The position numbers were made by a program, and so were the translations under genes. The notes beneath the pieces were generated by a model that saw only the letters and a program-made list of their open reading frames with translations, was not told the origin of the DNA and did no database searches. Shown here in pieces: positions 1 to 7,698 of a stretch of 64,000 nt of DNA (position 1 is the stretch's first letter; each line of letters opens with the position of its first letter). The stretch comes from Bacteroidetes bacterium UBA2475. GTDB lineage: Bacteria; Bacteroidota; Bacteroidia; B-17B0; Aurantibacillaceae. Location of the stretch: the NCBI GenBank assembly GCA_002342065.1, contig DDPF01000003.1, positions 352,769 through 416,768 of the forward strand, in the 5' to 3' direction.

Positions 1-312
1 GTAAACTTTAAAGTTGCTGTTCAAAATATTTTTAAAATTCTAACGGACAACCCGACTATGAAAATTGAAATAAATGGTTACGCGGACATTAAAGAAAGCA
101 ATCCTGACACTCTTTCTAAAAAAAGAGCCGAGTTGGTTTTTAAAGAGTTGGTTAAGTTAGGGGTTGACAAAAGTAGGTTAACGACAGTCGGGCACGGTAA
201 ATCCCAGCCTCAACGAACAGAAGAGATGATTAAGGCCGAAAAAACTAAAGCAGACAAAGAGGCGCTCAGGCTTTATAACAGGCGTGTTACTTATCGTGTT
301 CTAAATTTCTGA
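1..312 (+). CDS. OmpA-family C-terminal domain protein, 5' end outside window
   Basis: The reading frame is open from base 1, so the visible 103 residues are the C-terminus of a longer protein; the internal Met at 58 is not a real start. The segment matches the OmpA/MotB peptidoglycan-binding fold: a stretch ending in NPTMKIEINGYAD, then a helix rich in KKRAELVFKELVKLGV, then LTTVGHGKSQP, and finally the RLYNRRVTYRV strand. Proteins with this domain normally anchor the outer membrane to peptidoglycan from the periplasm. What sits N-terminal (barrel, TPR or lipoprotein) cannot be seen. The stop lies 21 bases before the next gene. Confidence 0.8.
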   Translation, partial: VNFKVAVQNIFKILTDNPTMKIEINGYADIKESNPDTLSKKRAELVFKELVKLGVDKSRLTTVGHGKSQPQRTEEMIKAEKTKADKEALRLYNRRVTYRVLNF

Positions 313-332
313 CCTTACAATCCGCCAGAATT

Positions 333-801
333 ATGACAAAAAGGATCTTATTATCATTAATGTTGTTTTGTTCCTTTCGGACTTTTATTTTCACTCTGCT
401 CGACAATTGTATTCGGACAAACAATAGATTTTAATCAACTTACTGGGACATGGTATTGCTATAAAGCGACACAAGGGAAAATCGACATGACCGAAAGTTA
501 CAAAGACCACTATTCAACTTTTAAAACCGACAGCTCATATATTGAAGAGAGACGGTACTATTATAACACATATACTTGTTCTTACAAGCTCGACAAAAAA
601 ACAAAAACAATTTCCTTTAAAGGTGGTGTTAGCGTTACAAAATTTCCTAAAGCAAAAATTCCAATGAACGACCAAGTTGACAAACTTGGTAAAGAAAATG
701 AATACATCTTATCGCTTGACAAAAACAATTTAATATTATTATTAAAAAAGGGTGGTGAATTACAAGGCGACACAAAACTATTTTATCGGCGCGACAAATA
801 A
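333..801 (+). pseudogene. Lipocalin-like secreted protein, frameshifted in the signal peptide
   Basis: An ATG at 333 begins a signal-peptide-like stretch (MTKRILLSLMLFCSF) but its frame ends after 33 codons. The next frame is open from 361 and reads through a second hydrophobic stretch ending STIVFGQT, then QLTGTWYCYKAT and a mature domain to 801. The two halves join into one plausible exported protein if a single base is removed between about 365 and 395, in T-rich sequence. The first in-frame ATG of the downstream frame (487) lies inside the mature domain and would skip the GTW motif typical of lipocalin-like folds, so it is probably not the true start. Family assignment is tentative. The gene could be inactive, or the shift could be a sequencing error. 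It lies directly upstream of the attC-like element. Confidence 0.55.
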
Positions 802-847
802 TATGCAGACACTGAAAAACAAGACGTAAACTGAGTACGCCCACCAT

Positions 848-943
848 ACCTATAACAGCACCTACTTGTAATTTTTGCGGGTTAACGCTCAAATGCGTAA
901 TTTGGACTTAGCAAAAACTACAAGTAGCCGCAAAACGTTAGGT
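848..943. mobile_element. attC-like imperfect inverted repeat (possible integron cassette site)
   Basis: The left arm (848-878) and right arm (910-943) are imperfect inverted repeats sharing a CTACTTGTA/TACAAGTAG core followed by TTTTTGC/GCAAAAA. The left arm begins with TATAAC-type sequence (851-856) and the right arm ends with GTTAGGT (937-943), which fits the GTTRRRY core of integron attC sites. Length (96 bp) and a loop with little pairing also fit. The element lies between two small genes in the same direction, as expected in a cassette array. No integron integrase and no second site is visible, so this is an inference from shape. Confidence 0.5.
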
Positions 944-949
944 GTAATT

Positions 950-1705
950 ATGAATCAAGAAATTCCGTTTAACGAAAAAATAGGCGAACTATTACAAAGA
1001 TTTAATCGTAATCACGACTTTCTTTTCCATTATACGAGTTCTCAGGCTGCAGAAAGCATATCACAAAATAAGGAAATTCACCTTACAAGGGCAGACTATT
1101 TGATTGACAAAAGAGAAATAAAATACGGCATTAATATTTTTAAAAAGCAAGCCGAAAATATCCTTTCTAATGGTTCTAAAGACAGGTTCGCGCAAATTTT
1201 GGAAATCCTTTCAAATAGATTTGATAAATGTTTTATTCTTTGCTTTTCAAATATTTCCGATTCTAAAAAACATCAAGAGATACATGGCGACGAGGGATTA
1301 ATTAAATTCAATCCGATATTTCCCACGGAATTTGCAGCTATGTCCTATCACGCAATTGAGTTTAACGATGGTTTCGCTTTTACGTACTCAACCGACATTT
1401 ACAAACCGATTCAGGGTCATGTTATTTACGACTATTATTCACAATTAGACCTTGCGAAAGAAATCATCAAAACCTTTAATGAAATCAATAAAGAACCAAC
1501 CCATATTGTCGACCAATTCCGCTTTGTAGACATTTTATTAAACTTCATTATGCTTTGTAAAGAAGAGTGTTATGATTGGGAAAAAGAATTTCGTGTTGGT
1601 TTAATTGCTAATGAAAAATGGCTTCCTGCATTGGAGAGTGTTAATTCAAAAGGTAAACCGTGTATTAAATTGAAAATACCCATTGTGACTGAAAGGCTAA
1701 AATAA
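950..1705 (+). CDS. DUF2971-like protein
   Basis: 251-residue protein. The frame extends upstream to 875, but those codons lie within the attC-like repeat, so I choose the ATG at 950 seven bases after GTTAGGT. The sequence has DUF2971-like features: FLFHYTSSQAAESI near the N-terminus, a segment around LTRADYLIDKREIKYG where the family has its 'found/moved' boundary, FILCFSNIS in the middle, and a closing W-EKEFRVGL motif. No catalytic residues can be assigned and the family's function is not established. Its position right after a recombination-site-like repeat makes it a candidate cassette gene. There is no TM segment or signal peptide. Confidence 0.6.
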   Translation: MNQEIPFNEKIGELLQRFNRNHDFLFHYTSSQAAESISQNKEIHLTRADYLIDKREIKYGINIFKKQAENILSNGSKDRFAQILEILSNRFDKCFILCFSNISDSKKHQEIHGDEGLIKFNPIFPTEFAAMSYHAIEFNDGFAFTYSTDIYKPIQGHVIYDYYSQLDLAKEIIKTFNEINKEPTHIVDQFRFVDILLNFIMLCKEECYDWEKEFRVGLIANEKWLPALESVNSKGKPCIKLKIPIVTERLK

Positions 1706-1720
1706 CTACACCTCGTTCGC

Positions 1721-1739
1721 GCGGATTTCTAATCCGTGC
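1721..1739. repeat. Short REP-like hairpin
   Basis: GCGGATT, three unpaired bases, then AATCCGTGC forms a compact hairpin 15 bases after the DUF2971-like gene. It could be a REP-type element or a weak terminator; no U-run follows. Only one copy is seen in the window. Confidence 0.3.
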
Positions 1740-1796
1740 TTAAATTTTTGTGTTTACTGAAAAATTTTTTACATTTATTTCAGAATCTAAGATCAA

Positions 1797-2144
1797 ATGG
1801 AACTGTTCGAAAATATTTCAGAAGGCTATGCCAGTAAATATGGTAAAGAGCATGCCGTTATTATTAGTTTTCATTACCCGCATGATGATCTGGATATTTT
1901 GCATGAACTGGAAATACGCCTCACAAAAATAATTTCAGATAATAAAGTGGGCGATTACGACGGGCATGAAATTTCGATGGACGATACAGATGCCACTTTG
2001 TTTATGTATGGCCCCAATGCAGAAGCTTTATTTAAAACCGTGAAACCTTTATTAGAACAAACATCATTTATGAAAGGCGCTATTGCTAATTTAATTTTTG
2101 GGCCGGCCGGCACCAAAGCACCCATGATAGAAGTTGAGATCTGA
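1797..2144 (+). CDS. Conserved-looking small soluble protein of unknown function
   Basis: 115-residue acidic protein with no signal peptide or membrane segment. The visible core is VGDYDGHEISMDDTDATLF followed by MYGPNAEALFKTVKPLLEQ, which reads like an alpha/beta domain with a conserved GDYDG-E turn and a YGPNAE helix cap. The C-terminus (LIFGPAGTKAPMIEVEI) looks like a final strand. I do not recognise a named family and assign no function. An overlapping frame from 1750 is not coding-like. It is convergent with the small membrane protein at 2155, separated by only 10 bases. Confidence 0.6.
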   Translation: MELFENISEGYASKYGKEHAVIISFHYPHDDLDILHELEIRLTKIISDNKVGDYDGHEISMDDTDATLFMYGPNAEALFKTVKPLLEQTSFMKGAIANLIFGPAGTKAPMIEVEI

Positions 2145-2154
2145 TCCATCAGCA

Positions 2155-2448
2155 TTACGCCGTTTTTTTAACCACCTTCCTGTAGTGGTGATGTTTTCTT
2201 CTCACTTGCATAGCTTTTAATTCAGTTTCTAAGACCTCCGTATTTTTTGGTAAACGAGAGACCAATACAGACAATAAAAATAAAGCAAAGAAAAAAACCG
2301 CAGTTAAGTAGAACACGAACATATTTTCTTTCATAGGGTTTGAGGCTATGCTCAACGTATTTGCTGTTGTTGAAACTGCGAATAATAGTATTGTGCTAAC
2401 GAGAACTATTCTCCTTGGAATCCTTCTCACGTTTTCTTTTGTTTCCAT
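2155..2448 (-). CDS. Small two-TM membrane protein, unknown function
   Basis: 97 residues from the Met at 2448; the frame runs upstream to 2553, but that extension has no membrane-protein or signal character and the METKENVRRIPRR start gives a normal positively charged N-terminus. Two hydrophobic segments are visible: IVLVSTILLFAVSTTANTL and MFVFYLTAVFFFALFLLSVL. The C-terminus is strongly basic (VRRKHHHYRKVVKK), placing both ends probably in the cytoplasm. No family recognised. The antisense frame 2348-2557 is judged a shadow. Confidence 0.55.
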   Translation of the reverse strand: METKENVRRIPRRIVLVSTILLFAVSTTANTLSIASNPMKENMFVFYLTAVFFFALFLLSVLVSRLPKNTEVLETELKAMQVRRKHHHYRKVVKKTA

Positions 2449-2623
2449 AATATATAATTTATTTAGGTTGTTGTTTCTATCTATATATACGTTTACTGCA
2501 GGCAAAAGGAAAGATTTTAAGCCCGTTTTTGTATATCTGGTAATTGGGTGCAAATAACTGGTTCACATTTTGGCAATGTTGGGCTAATAAAATTGTCTTA
2601 ACCAGTTGCCGCATATATCAAAA

Positions 2624-3268
2624 ATGATTATTTTTAGTAAACAATTGAAAAAAACTCTCAGCATAATTATTTTGTCTTGCCTGGTACTCATGCTATCCTG
2701 CGACAAAAATGGTTTTGGAACTGTGGAAGGATATGTTTATGAATATGGCACCAATGTTCCTATACCTAATGTATATGTGAGGATAAATAAATATTCCAAT
2801 GTTATTTCAACTTCACCCTATCGTTCGGGAACATCCAACAAACATGGTTATTATAAAATAAAATATTTTAATAATTATTTTGGAGCAAAATATTATTTAG
2901 ATGTTATTTCGGGCGAACACAAATCGGAGTTTCACATAAGTTTTGATCAACGAAAAAGTAATATCATTACTTACTTACACGCTTATTCTCATTATAAAAT
3001 GCGCATCAAGAACAATTTACCTTATGCCGTTAAAGTTTCCGCGCATCTAGGGATAGAAAAGTACTACTCATATTCCACCTCTTTTTATGTTGGGGCCAAT
3101 AGAGATACAATTTGTCCGGCTTTATTTAAAACCAATGCAAATGTAGTACATCCAATAAGTTGGTATTATGGCGCAACAGCCAGTACAACAACATCTGTTG
3201 TTTTCCACGATAGCATTCCTGCTGCAAGCAAATTTGACACGATAACACATCTAATACAAGTAAATTAA
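2624..3268 (+). CDS. Lipoprotein with carboxypeptidase-regulatory-like beta-sandwich
   Basis: 214-residue predicted lipoprotein. The ATG at 2624 is preferred over the upstream TTG at 2606 because it directly precedes a basic segment (KQLKKT), a hydrophobic core and the lipobox LMLSC. After the lipidated Cys comes VEGYVYEYGTNVPIPNVYVRI, the typical start of a CarboxypepD_reg / Cna-B-like domain (G-x-V, then PIPNVYV), with KHGYYKIKY later. The rest is beta-rich and Tyr/Ser-rich with no catalytic motif. It is likely attached to the cell envelope. Function unknown; the 21-base gap to the SRPBCC gene allows co-transcription. Confidence 0.65.
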   Translation: MIIFSKQLKKTLSIIILSCLVLMLSCDKNGFGTVEGYVYEYGTNVPIPNVYVRINKYSNVISTSPYRSGTSNKHGYYKIKYFNNYFGAKYYLDVISGEHKSEFHISFDQRKSNIITYLHAYSHYKMRIKNNLPYAVKVSAHLGIEKYYSYSTSFYVGANRDTICPALFKTNANVVHPISWYYGATASTTTSVVFHDSIPAASKFDTITHLIQVN

Positions 3269-3289
3269 TAAATTATAAAATAACAAACA

Positions 3290-3700
3290 ATGGAAACAAT
3301 AGTAGTTGAAACAACAGTTAAAGCAACGGTAGAAAAAGTTTGGAAATACTGGAGCGAACCACAGCATGTTACAAAATGGTGCCAGGCTTCAGATGATTGG
3401 CATTGTCCCACTGCGGAAAATGATTTTCGTGTGGATGGAAAATTTAAAACAACCATGGCCGCAAAAGATGGCAGCTTTAGTTTTGATTTTGGCGGCGTTT
3501 ATACAAACGTGCAACAAAATAAGCTAATGGAATACACTTTGGAGGATAACAGAAAAGTAAAAATTAGTTTTTCAGGGAACGGTGACGAAACTAAAATAGT
3601 AGAAACCTTTGATCCGGAAAACGAAAATCCGATGGAGATGCAAAAAGCCGGTTGGCAAGCCATACTTGATAGTTTTAAAAAATACACAGAGAATACCTGA
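3290..3700 (+). CDS. SRPBCC / AHSA1-type lipid- or ligand-binding domain protein
   Basis: 136 residues covering one START-like fold of the AHSA1 type: an opening strand (IVVETTVKATVEKVWKYW), the SEPQHVTKW helix that is diagnostic of this family, DFRVDGKFKTTMAAKDG, then a long C-terminal helix (EMQKAGWQAILDSFKKYTE). Members bind hydrophobic ligands or act as Hsp90 ATPase co-activator relatives; the substrate cannot be predicted. Its TGA stop overlaps the ATG of the next gene by one base, implying translational coupling. A cytoplasmic protein without a signal peptide. Confidence 0.85.
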   Translation: METIVVETTVKATVEKVWKYWSEPQHVTKWCQASDDWHCPTAENDFRVDGKFKTTMAAKDGSFSFDFGGVYTNVQQNKLMEYTLEDNRKVKISFSGNGDETKIVETFDPENENPMEMQKAGWQAILDSFKKYTENT

Positions 3701-3993
3701 TGCCTGCAAAAAAAGAATTAAAAACCTGTAGTAAAGGACACCAATTTTATAAAAGCAGCGATTGTCCTACCTGCCCAATATGTGAAGAAGAAAGAAAGCC
3801 AGAGAACGGTTTTCTTTCTTTGCTCGCCGCGCCTGCAAGAAGGGCCCTTGAAAACGCGAGCATAAAAACACTCCAACAACTCTCTACTTATTCAGAAGCT
3901 GAAATTTTAGCGCTTCACGGTATGGGTCCTGGCTCTTTGCCAAAACTACGCGCAGTTTTAAAAGCAGAAGGCTTGGTATTTAGTAAAAAATAG
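3700..3993 (+). CDS. RNA polymerase alpha-CTD-like helix-hairpin-helix protein with zinc-ribbon-like N-terminus
   Basis: 97 residues. The N-terminal third has four Cys in the pattern C-x(11)-C-x2-C-x2-C (residues about 10-27) around KSSDCPTCPICEE, suggesting a small metal-binding knuckle. The C-terminal part (RRALENASIKTLQQLS, then LHGMGPGSLPKLRAVL) resembles the RpoA C-terminal domain, with its helix-hairpin-helix GMGP turn. Such stand-alone proteins are known from Bacteroidota, usually with no assigned role. The start overlaps the stop of the SRPBCC gene, so the two are expressed together. Confidence 0.75.
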   Translation: MPAKKELKTCSKGHQFYKSSDCPTCPICEEERKPENGFLSLLAAPARRALENASIKTLQQLSTYSEAEILALHGMGPGSLPKLRAVLKAEGLVFSKK

Positions 3994-4070
3994 TTTCTGT
4001 TTAAATTAGTACTTACGCCATTACTTATAAAAACAACACGCATCCACAACATGTTTTAAAAAATTACGTT

Positions 4071-4090
4071 ATATCAAAAAACCTTGATAT
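4071..4090 (+). promoter_or_regulatory. Hairpin covering the start codon of the NHL-repeat gene
   Basis: ATATCAA (4071-4077) pairs with TTGATAT (4084-4090) around a six-base loop. The right arm includes the first two bases of the ATG at 4089, so the mRNA could hide its own start. It may equally be chance in AT-rich DNA. Confidence 0.25.
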
Positions 4091-5432
4091 GAAATCTTTT
4101 AAATCATTCTCTTTAATTATCCTTTTTACTATTTTGTCAATATCGTACACGGCACAAACAATATACACGTTTGCAGGCAACGGGATTGCAGGCAACGGCG
4201 GAGACAATGGCATGGCTAACCTCGCGCAATTTACTTTCCCTATGGATGTTGCATGTGATATAAATGGTAATATTTATGTTTGTGATTACTCAGATAATCG
4301 TATTCGAAAAATAAATCCCAGCGGAATCATCTCAACTTTTGCCGGCACTGGTGTGCAGGGTTTTAGCGGCGACGGCGGACAGGCTTTAAATGCACAATTA
4401 TACGCCCCAGTAGCAATTACAACCGATTTGTTAGGTAATGTATATATAGCAGATGAAGGCAATATTAGAGTTAGAAAAATTGACCCGACCGGAATCATCA
4501 CAACTATTGCTGGTACAGGCATACAAGGAAGTAACGGTGACGGTGGCTTAGCTTCTTTGGCCCAACTAAATTTTCCAAGGGGAATAGCTATTGATGCAAC
4601 AGGTAATTTATTTATTGCAGATGTAAATAATCAAAAGATCAGGAAAATAGATCCGAGTGGAATTATTTCGACATTTGCAGGAACAGGTAATGGCGGGTAT
4701 AGCGGCGATGGTGGACTCGCAATAAACGCTCAAATTAGCTTGCCAATGGATGTTGCAGTCGACGCATCAGGTAATGTATTCATTGTAGATTCATATAATT
4801 GGAGGGTAAGAAAAATAAATACCACCGGTATTATTTCTACAATAGCAGGAACTGGTATCAGCGGGTTTACAGGCGATGGCGGACCTGCCACTAATGCAGC
4901 ATTAGGTGGTTTATCTACAATTGCTGTGGATATGAACGGCAACCTCCATATTTCAGATAATCATCGAATTAGAAAAATAAATTCGGCAGGCTTTATTTCA
5001 ACCATAGCAGGAACAGCCAATAACGTATATAGTGGGGATAATGGATCACCGATAAATGCAGACCTGAATTATCCAAAAGGGATTTGTTTTGATGCCTTTA
5101 ATAACATTTATATTTCTGATCTGTATAATTTTAGGGTTCGGGAAATTTGTTCAGGCACTTGTATTACAAACATTAAATCACTAAGAGAAAAAAACGTACA
5201 ACCTTTGATCTATCCAAATCCAAACAATGGTTCGTTTAAAATACTTATTCAAACAGAAACTAAAAATGGCGAACTGATTTTAATTAATTCTATTGGCCAA
5301 ATAATTTACAACCAAAAGATATCAGAGGGGGAAAATAATATAATTACCGTTGGAGTATCAAAAGGTTTATATACTTGTGTTTTAACAGATGAAAAACAAA
5401 AAATAAACATTGGCAAAATATCCATAGAATAA
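4089..5432 (+). CDS. NHL-repeat beta-propeller protein with T9SS sorting domain
   Basis: 447 residues: signal peptide (about 1-22, ending SYTAQT), six tandem NHL-type blades of about 55 residues, and a C-terminal sorting domain. Each blade carries versions of IRKINPSGIISTFAGTG, GDGG-A-NAQL and DA-GN-YIAD, the classic NHL strand order, so a single six-bladed propeller is likely. The last ~80 residues (LIYPNPNNGSFKI, SIGQIIYNQ, KGLYTCVL) are a type A T9SS C-terminal domain, removed on export. The protein is probably displayed or secreted via SprA. Ligand unknown. The repetitive DNA (GGCGA(T/C)GGCGG) explains long antisense frames here. Confidence 0.9.
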   Translation: MKSFKSFSLIILFTILSISYTAQTIYTFAGNGIAGNGGDNGMANLAQFTFPMDVACDINGNIYVCDYSDNRIRKINPSGIISTFAGTGVQGFSGDGGQALNAQLYAPVAITTDLLGNVYIADEGNIRVRKIDPTGIITTIAGTGIQGSNGDGGLASLAQLNFPRGIAIDATGNLFIADVNNQKIRKIDPSGIISTFAGTGNGGYSGDGGLAINAQISLPMDVAVDASGNVFIVDSYNWRVRKINTTGIISTIAGTGISGFTGDGGPATNAALGGLSTIAVDMNGNLHISDNHRIRKINSAGFISTIAGTANNVYSGDNGSPINADLNYPKGICFDAFNNIYISDLYNFRVREICSGTCITNIKSLREKNVQPLIYPNPNNGSFKILIQTETKNGELILINSIGQIIYNQKISEGENNIITVGVSKGLYTCVLTDEKQKINIGKISIE

Positions 5433-5446
5433 ATTAAATTTACTTT

Positions 5447-6049
5447 ATGGCTTTATTTGAAGCAGATCCAACTGAAAATTTATTGCCCTTTGAAGGTACC
5501 GTAAATTATTTTGGAAAAATAATGGAGCATCAACAGGCAAGTAATTACTACGACACATTATTAAATACTATTGAATGGAAAAATGATGAAGCGGTAATTT
5601 ATGGTAAACACATTATTACGCCGAGAAAAGTAGCATGGTATGCCGATAAAAATTTTCCTTATACCTACTCTAACACAACCAAACAGGCCTTGCCATGGAC
5701 AAAAGAACTTTTAGAATTAAAACAGCTGACTGAAAAAATAAGCGGCGCCACTTTTAACTCCTGTTTGTTGAATTTATACCATAATGGTAACGAAGGAATG
5801 GCCTGGCACAGCGATGATGAAAAAGCACTGGCAAAGAATGGCACAATAGGTTCTTTAAGCTTTGGTGCCGAAAGAAAATTTGCCTTTAAACATAAAAGAA
5901 CAAAAGAAACCGTTGCGTTGATATTGGAACATGGAAGTTTGTTGTTAATGAAGGATACCACGCAAACAAATTGGAGACACCGCTTGCCTCCCACAACAAA
6001 ATTATTTTCTCCAAGAATAAATCTGACGTTTAGAACTATTATCGTTTAA
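5447..6049 (+). CDS. AlkB-like 2-oxoglutarate/Fe(II) dioxygenase (alkylated DNA repair)
   Basis: 200-residue cytoplasmic enzyme of the ALKBH2/3-like AlkB group. The iron ligands are visible as H121-x-D123 (AWHSDDE) and H178 (WRHRLP), and the 2-oxoglutarate/substrate arginines as R190 and R196 in PRINLTFR. Upstream, NSCLLNLYHNG and FGAERKF are the usual strands of the jelly-roll. Known members oxidatively remove 1-methyladenine and 3-methylcytosine from DNA or RNA. The gene starts 14 bases after the NHL gene and ends just before a palindrome that may terminate transcription. Confidence 0.92.
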   Translation: MALFEADPTENLLPFEGTVNYFGKIMEHQQASNYYDTLLNTIEWKNDEAVIYGKHIITPRKVAWYADKNFPYTYSNTTKQALPWTKELLELKQLTEKISGATFNSCLLNLYHNGNEGMAWHSDDEKALAKNGTIGSLSFGAERKFAFKHKRTKETVALILEHGSLLLMKDTTQTNWRHRLPPTTKLFSPRINLTFRTIIV

Positions 6050-6053
6050 AATT

Positions 6054-6097
6054 TTAACCACATAGTCAATAAAACAACTATGTGTCTATGTGGTTAA
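6054..6097. repeat. Palindromic repeat with AACCACATAG / CTATGTGGTT ends
   Basis: TTAACCACATAG at 6054-6065 is the inverted complement of CTATGTGGTTAA ending at 6097, and a T-run follows. It lies five bases after alkB and could act as its terminator. The same end sequence recurs in a longer element at 46350-46502, so this is a dispersed repeat family. Confidence 0.6.
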
Positions 6098-6126
6098 TTT
6101 TTAGGCGGCATATCTTTGAAAAGTAA

Positions 6127-6321
6127 ATCAGTGCTAAGAATAAGCCCTTTGCAATAGAAATTGGTTTTACTACGAATGATGTAGAAAAAATAGTTGATGA
6201 GGCTATAAAAGCCGGCGCCATTTTGGTAGAAAAATCAAAAACAAAACCATGGGGACAAACCGTAGCTTATTTAAAAGACCCCGAAGGTTTTTTAATTGAG
6301 ATCTGTACGCCTATGGGCTAA
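6127..6321 (+). pseudogene. C-terminal remnant of a VOC (glyoxalase/bleomycin-resistance fold) protein
   Basis: A frame closed upstream by a stop at 6124 encodes about 64 residues with no start codon: PFAIEIGFTTNDVEKIVD, a helix with AIKAGAILVEK, then YLKDPEGFLIEICTPMG and a stop at 6319. This is the C-terminal half of a vicinal-oxygen-chelate domain, including the final DP-G-IEI metal-site strand. Full members are about 120-130 residues, so the N-terminal half is gone. It sits between the palindromic repeat and the YHYH gene, consistent with a deletion at the repeat. Confident as a relic; original substrate unknown. Confidence 0.75.
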
Positions 6322-6386
6322 AATTTTTTAGCCTCAAAAATTTGTTTATACTTGTATAAAATTACCTTCCCGAAAAAATTCAGATC

Positions 6387-7679
6387 ATGAAAAAAATAAT
6401 CCTATTCCTTTCCATTACCGCATTTGCATTAAATGCTGAGGCACAATTAAGTCCGTTAATTACCTCGTGGGCAATTAATACAACCAGCGCAACCGGTTAC
6501 AATAGTTTACCATCAAACGTTCAAACCGTTCAATATTCGCCTACACAGGTTTATGTGAGTGCTTCTTGTATTCCCGGTTATAACATCGGACCATGGGCAT
6601 CTAATCCAAACACGCCTACCAATCAAAATTTTGTTTGCAAGTTTACTTTGGCGCCGGTTCAAAATACCTCAACACCAATATTTACCGCGTTGGGTAATAT
6701 GGGACTTTGGAGCAATGGCGTTGCAATTTTTAATCCAAAAGACGGACAGTACTGGAACGGCAGCGCATTTACAATGGGCGCCACAACTACAGGTTTTAAC
6801 CGAAACGCTTTGGTATATGAAGGTGTTAGTTTCGACGCTTGCCTTGGTCATCCCGCTCCAAACGGAGCTTACCACAACCACGTTAACCCAAGTTGTTTAT
6901 ATAATTCAACTTTAACAACTGTGCACTCACCAATTATTGGTTATGCCTTTGACGGTTTTCCTGTTTATGGTGCTTATGCATATACAAACACTAACGGTAC
7001 AGGTGCAATAAAAAGAATGACACCAAGTTTTGTTTTAGCACCAAGCACAGGTTCTGTTTTGTTAGGCGCCAATTCGGCTTCAGCAGCTGCATCGCCAACT
7101 ACGCCGACTACACGTAATAGTGGTCCGCCGGTAAATGCAACTTATCCCCTAGGAAATATGTTAGAAGATTATGTTTATGTTGCTGGCTCAGGAGATCTTG
7201 ATTTTCATAACGGACGCTTTTGTGTTACTCCGGAATATCCTGCCGGAACATATGCTTACTTCGTAACTATCGACATAACAGGTTATCCGGTCTATCCATT
7301 TGTTTTGGGGCCAACTTATTACGGAACCGTGCAAGCCGGTAATACAGGGCCAACCGGAAGCCATGTGACCATTAGCGAAGCCACAACAATATATAATCCA
7401 ACTACAGGAATTAATGAATTACAAAAATTGCCAATTAAATTTACGGTAATGCCAAATCCAACACAAGATTATTTGTTTATTTATATGGATGTGGAAAGTA
7501 AGAATAACGTGAAAGGTAAATTGGTAGATAATAAAGGAAGAACTGTGAGAACGATCGATTACTTACAACCAAGTATTGCTTATTCTTTAGACATGACCGA
7601 ACTATCCAACGGTATCTATTTCTTAATATTAGAGTCGGATAGCCAAAAAACAACACAAAAAATTATTAAGTCAAATTAA
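6387..7679 (+). CDS. YHYH-domain protein with T9SS C-terminal sorting domain
   Basis: 430 residues: signal peptide (residues 1-19, ending NAEA), a YHYH-type domain, and a type A T9SS sorting domain at the C-terminus (VMPNPTQDYLFI ... SNGIYFLILESDS). The signature region reads NGAYHNHVNPSCLY, a YHNH variant of the YHYH motif, followed by IGYAFDGFPVYGAY and, later, LEDYVYVAGSGDLDFHNGRF, all typical of PF14240-like proteins. The His-rich motif suggests metal binding, but no activity is proven. It is 19 bases upstream of the MbnP-like gene, so probably one operon with MbnP and MbnH. Expected location: cell surface. Confidence 0.85.
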   Translation: MKKIILFLSITAFALNAEAQLSPLITSWAINTTSATGYNSLPSNVQTVQYSPTQVYVSASCIPGYNIGPWASNPNTPTNQNFVCKFTLAPVQNTSTPIFTALGNMGLWSNGVAIFNPKDGQYWNGSAFTMGATTTGFNRNALVYEGVSFDACLGHPAPNGAYHNHVNPSCLYNSTLTTVHSPIIGYAFDGFPVYGAYAYTNTNGTGAIKRMTPSFVLAPSTGSVLLGANSASAAASPTTPTTRNSGPPVNATYPLGNMLEDYVYVAGSGDLDFHNGRFCVTPEYPAGTYAYFVTIDITGYPVYPFVLGPTYYGTVQAGNTGPTGSHVTISEATTIYNPTTGINELQKLPIKFTVMPNPTQDYLFIYMDVESKNNVKGKLVDNKGRTVRTIDYLQPSIAYSLDMTELSNGIYFLILESDSQKTTQKIIKSN

Positions 7680-7698
7680 AATGCCTTAATTTGGTTTC

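Noticed and set aside
875..949. Longer N-terminus for the DUF2971-like gene
   Set aside because: These codons lie inside the attC-like inverted repeat; the ATG at 950 is the first plausible start after it.
1750..1932. 60-residue frame overlapping the hypothetical gene at 1797
   Set aside because: Low-complexity, overlaps a longer frame with more protein-like composition.
2348..2557. Plus-strand 69-residue hydrophobic frame
   Set aside because: Antisense to the small membrane protein at 2155-2448; hydrophobicity on both strands is common in AT-rich DNA, and no independent support exists.
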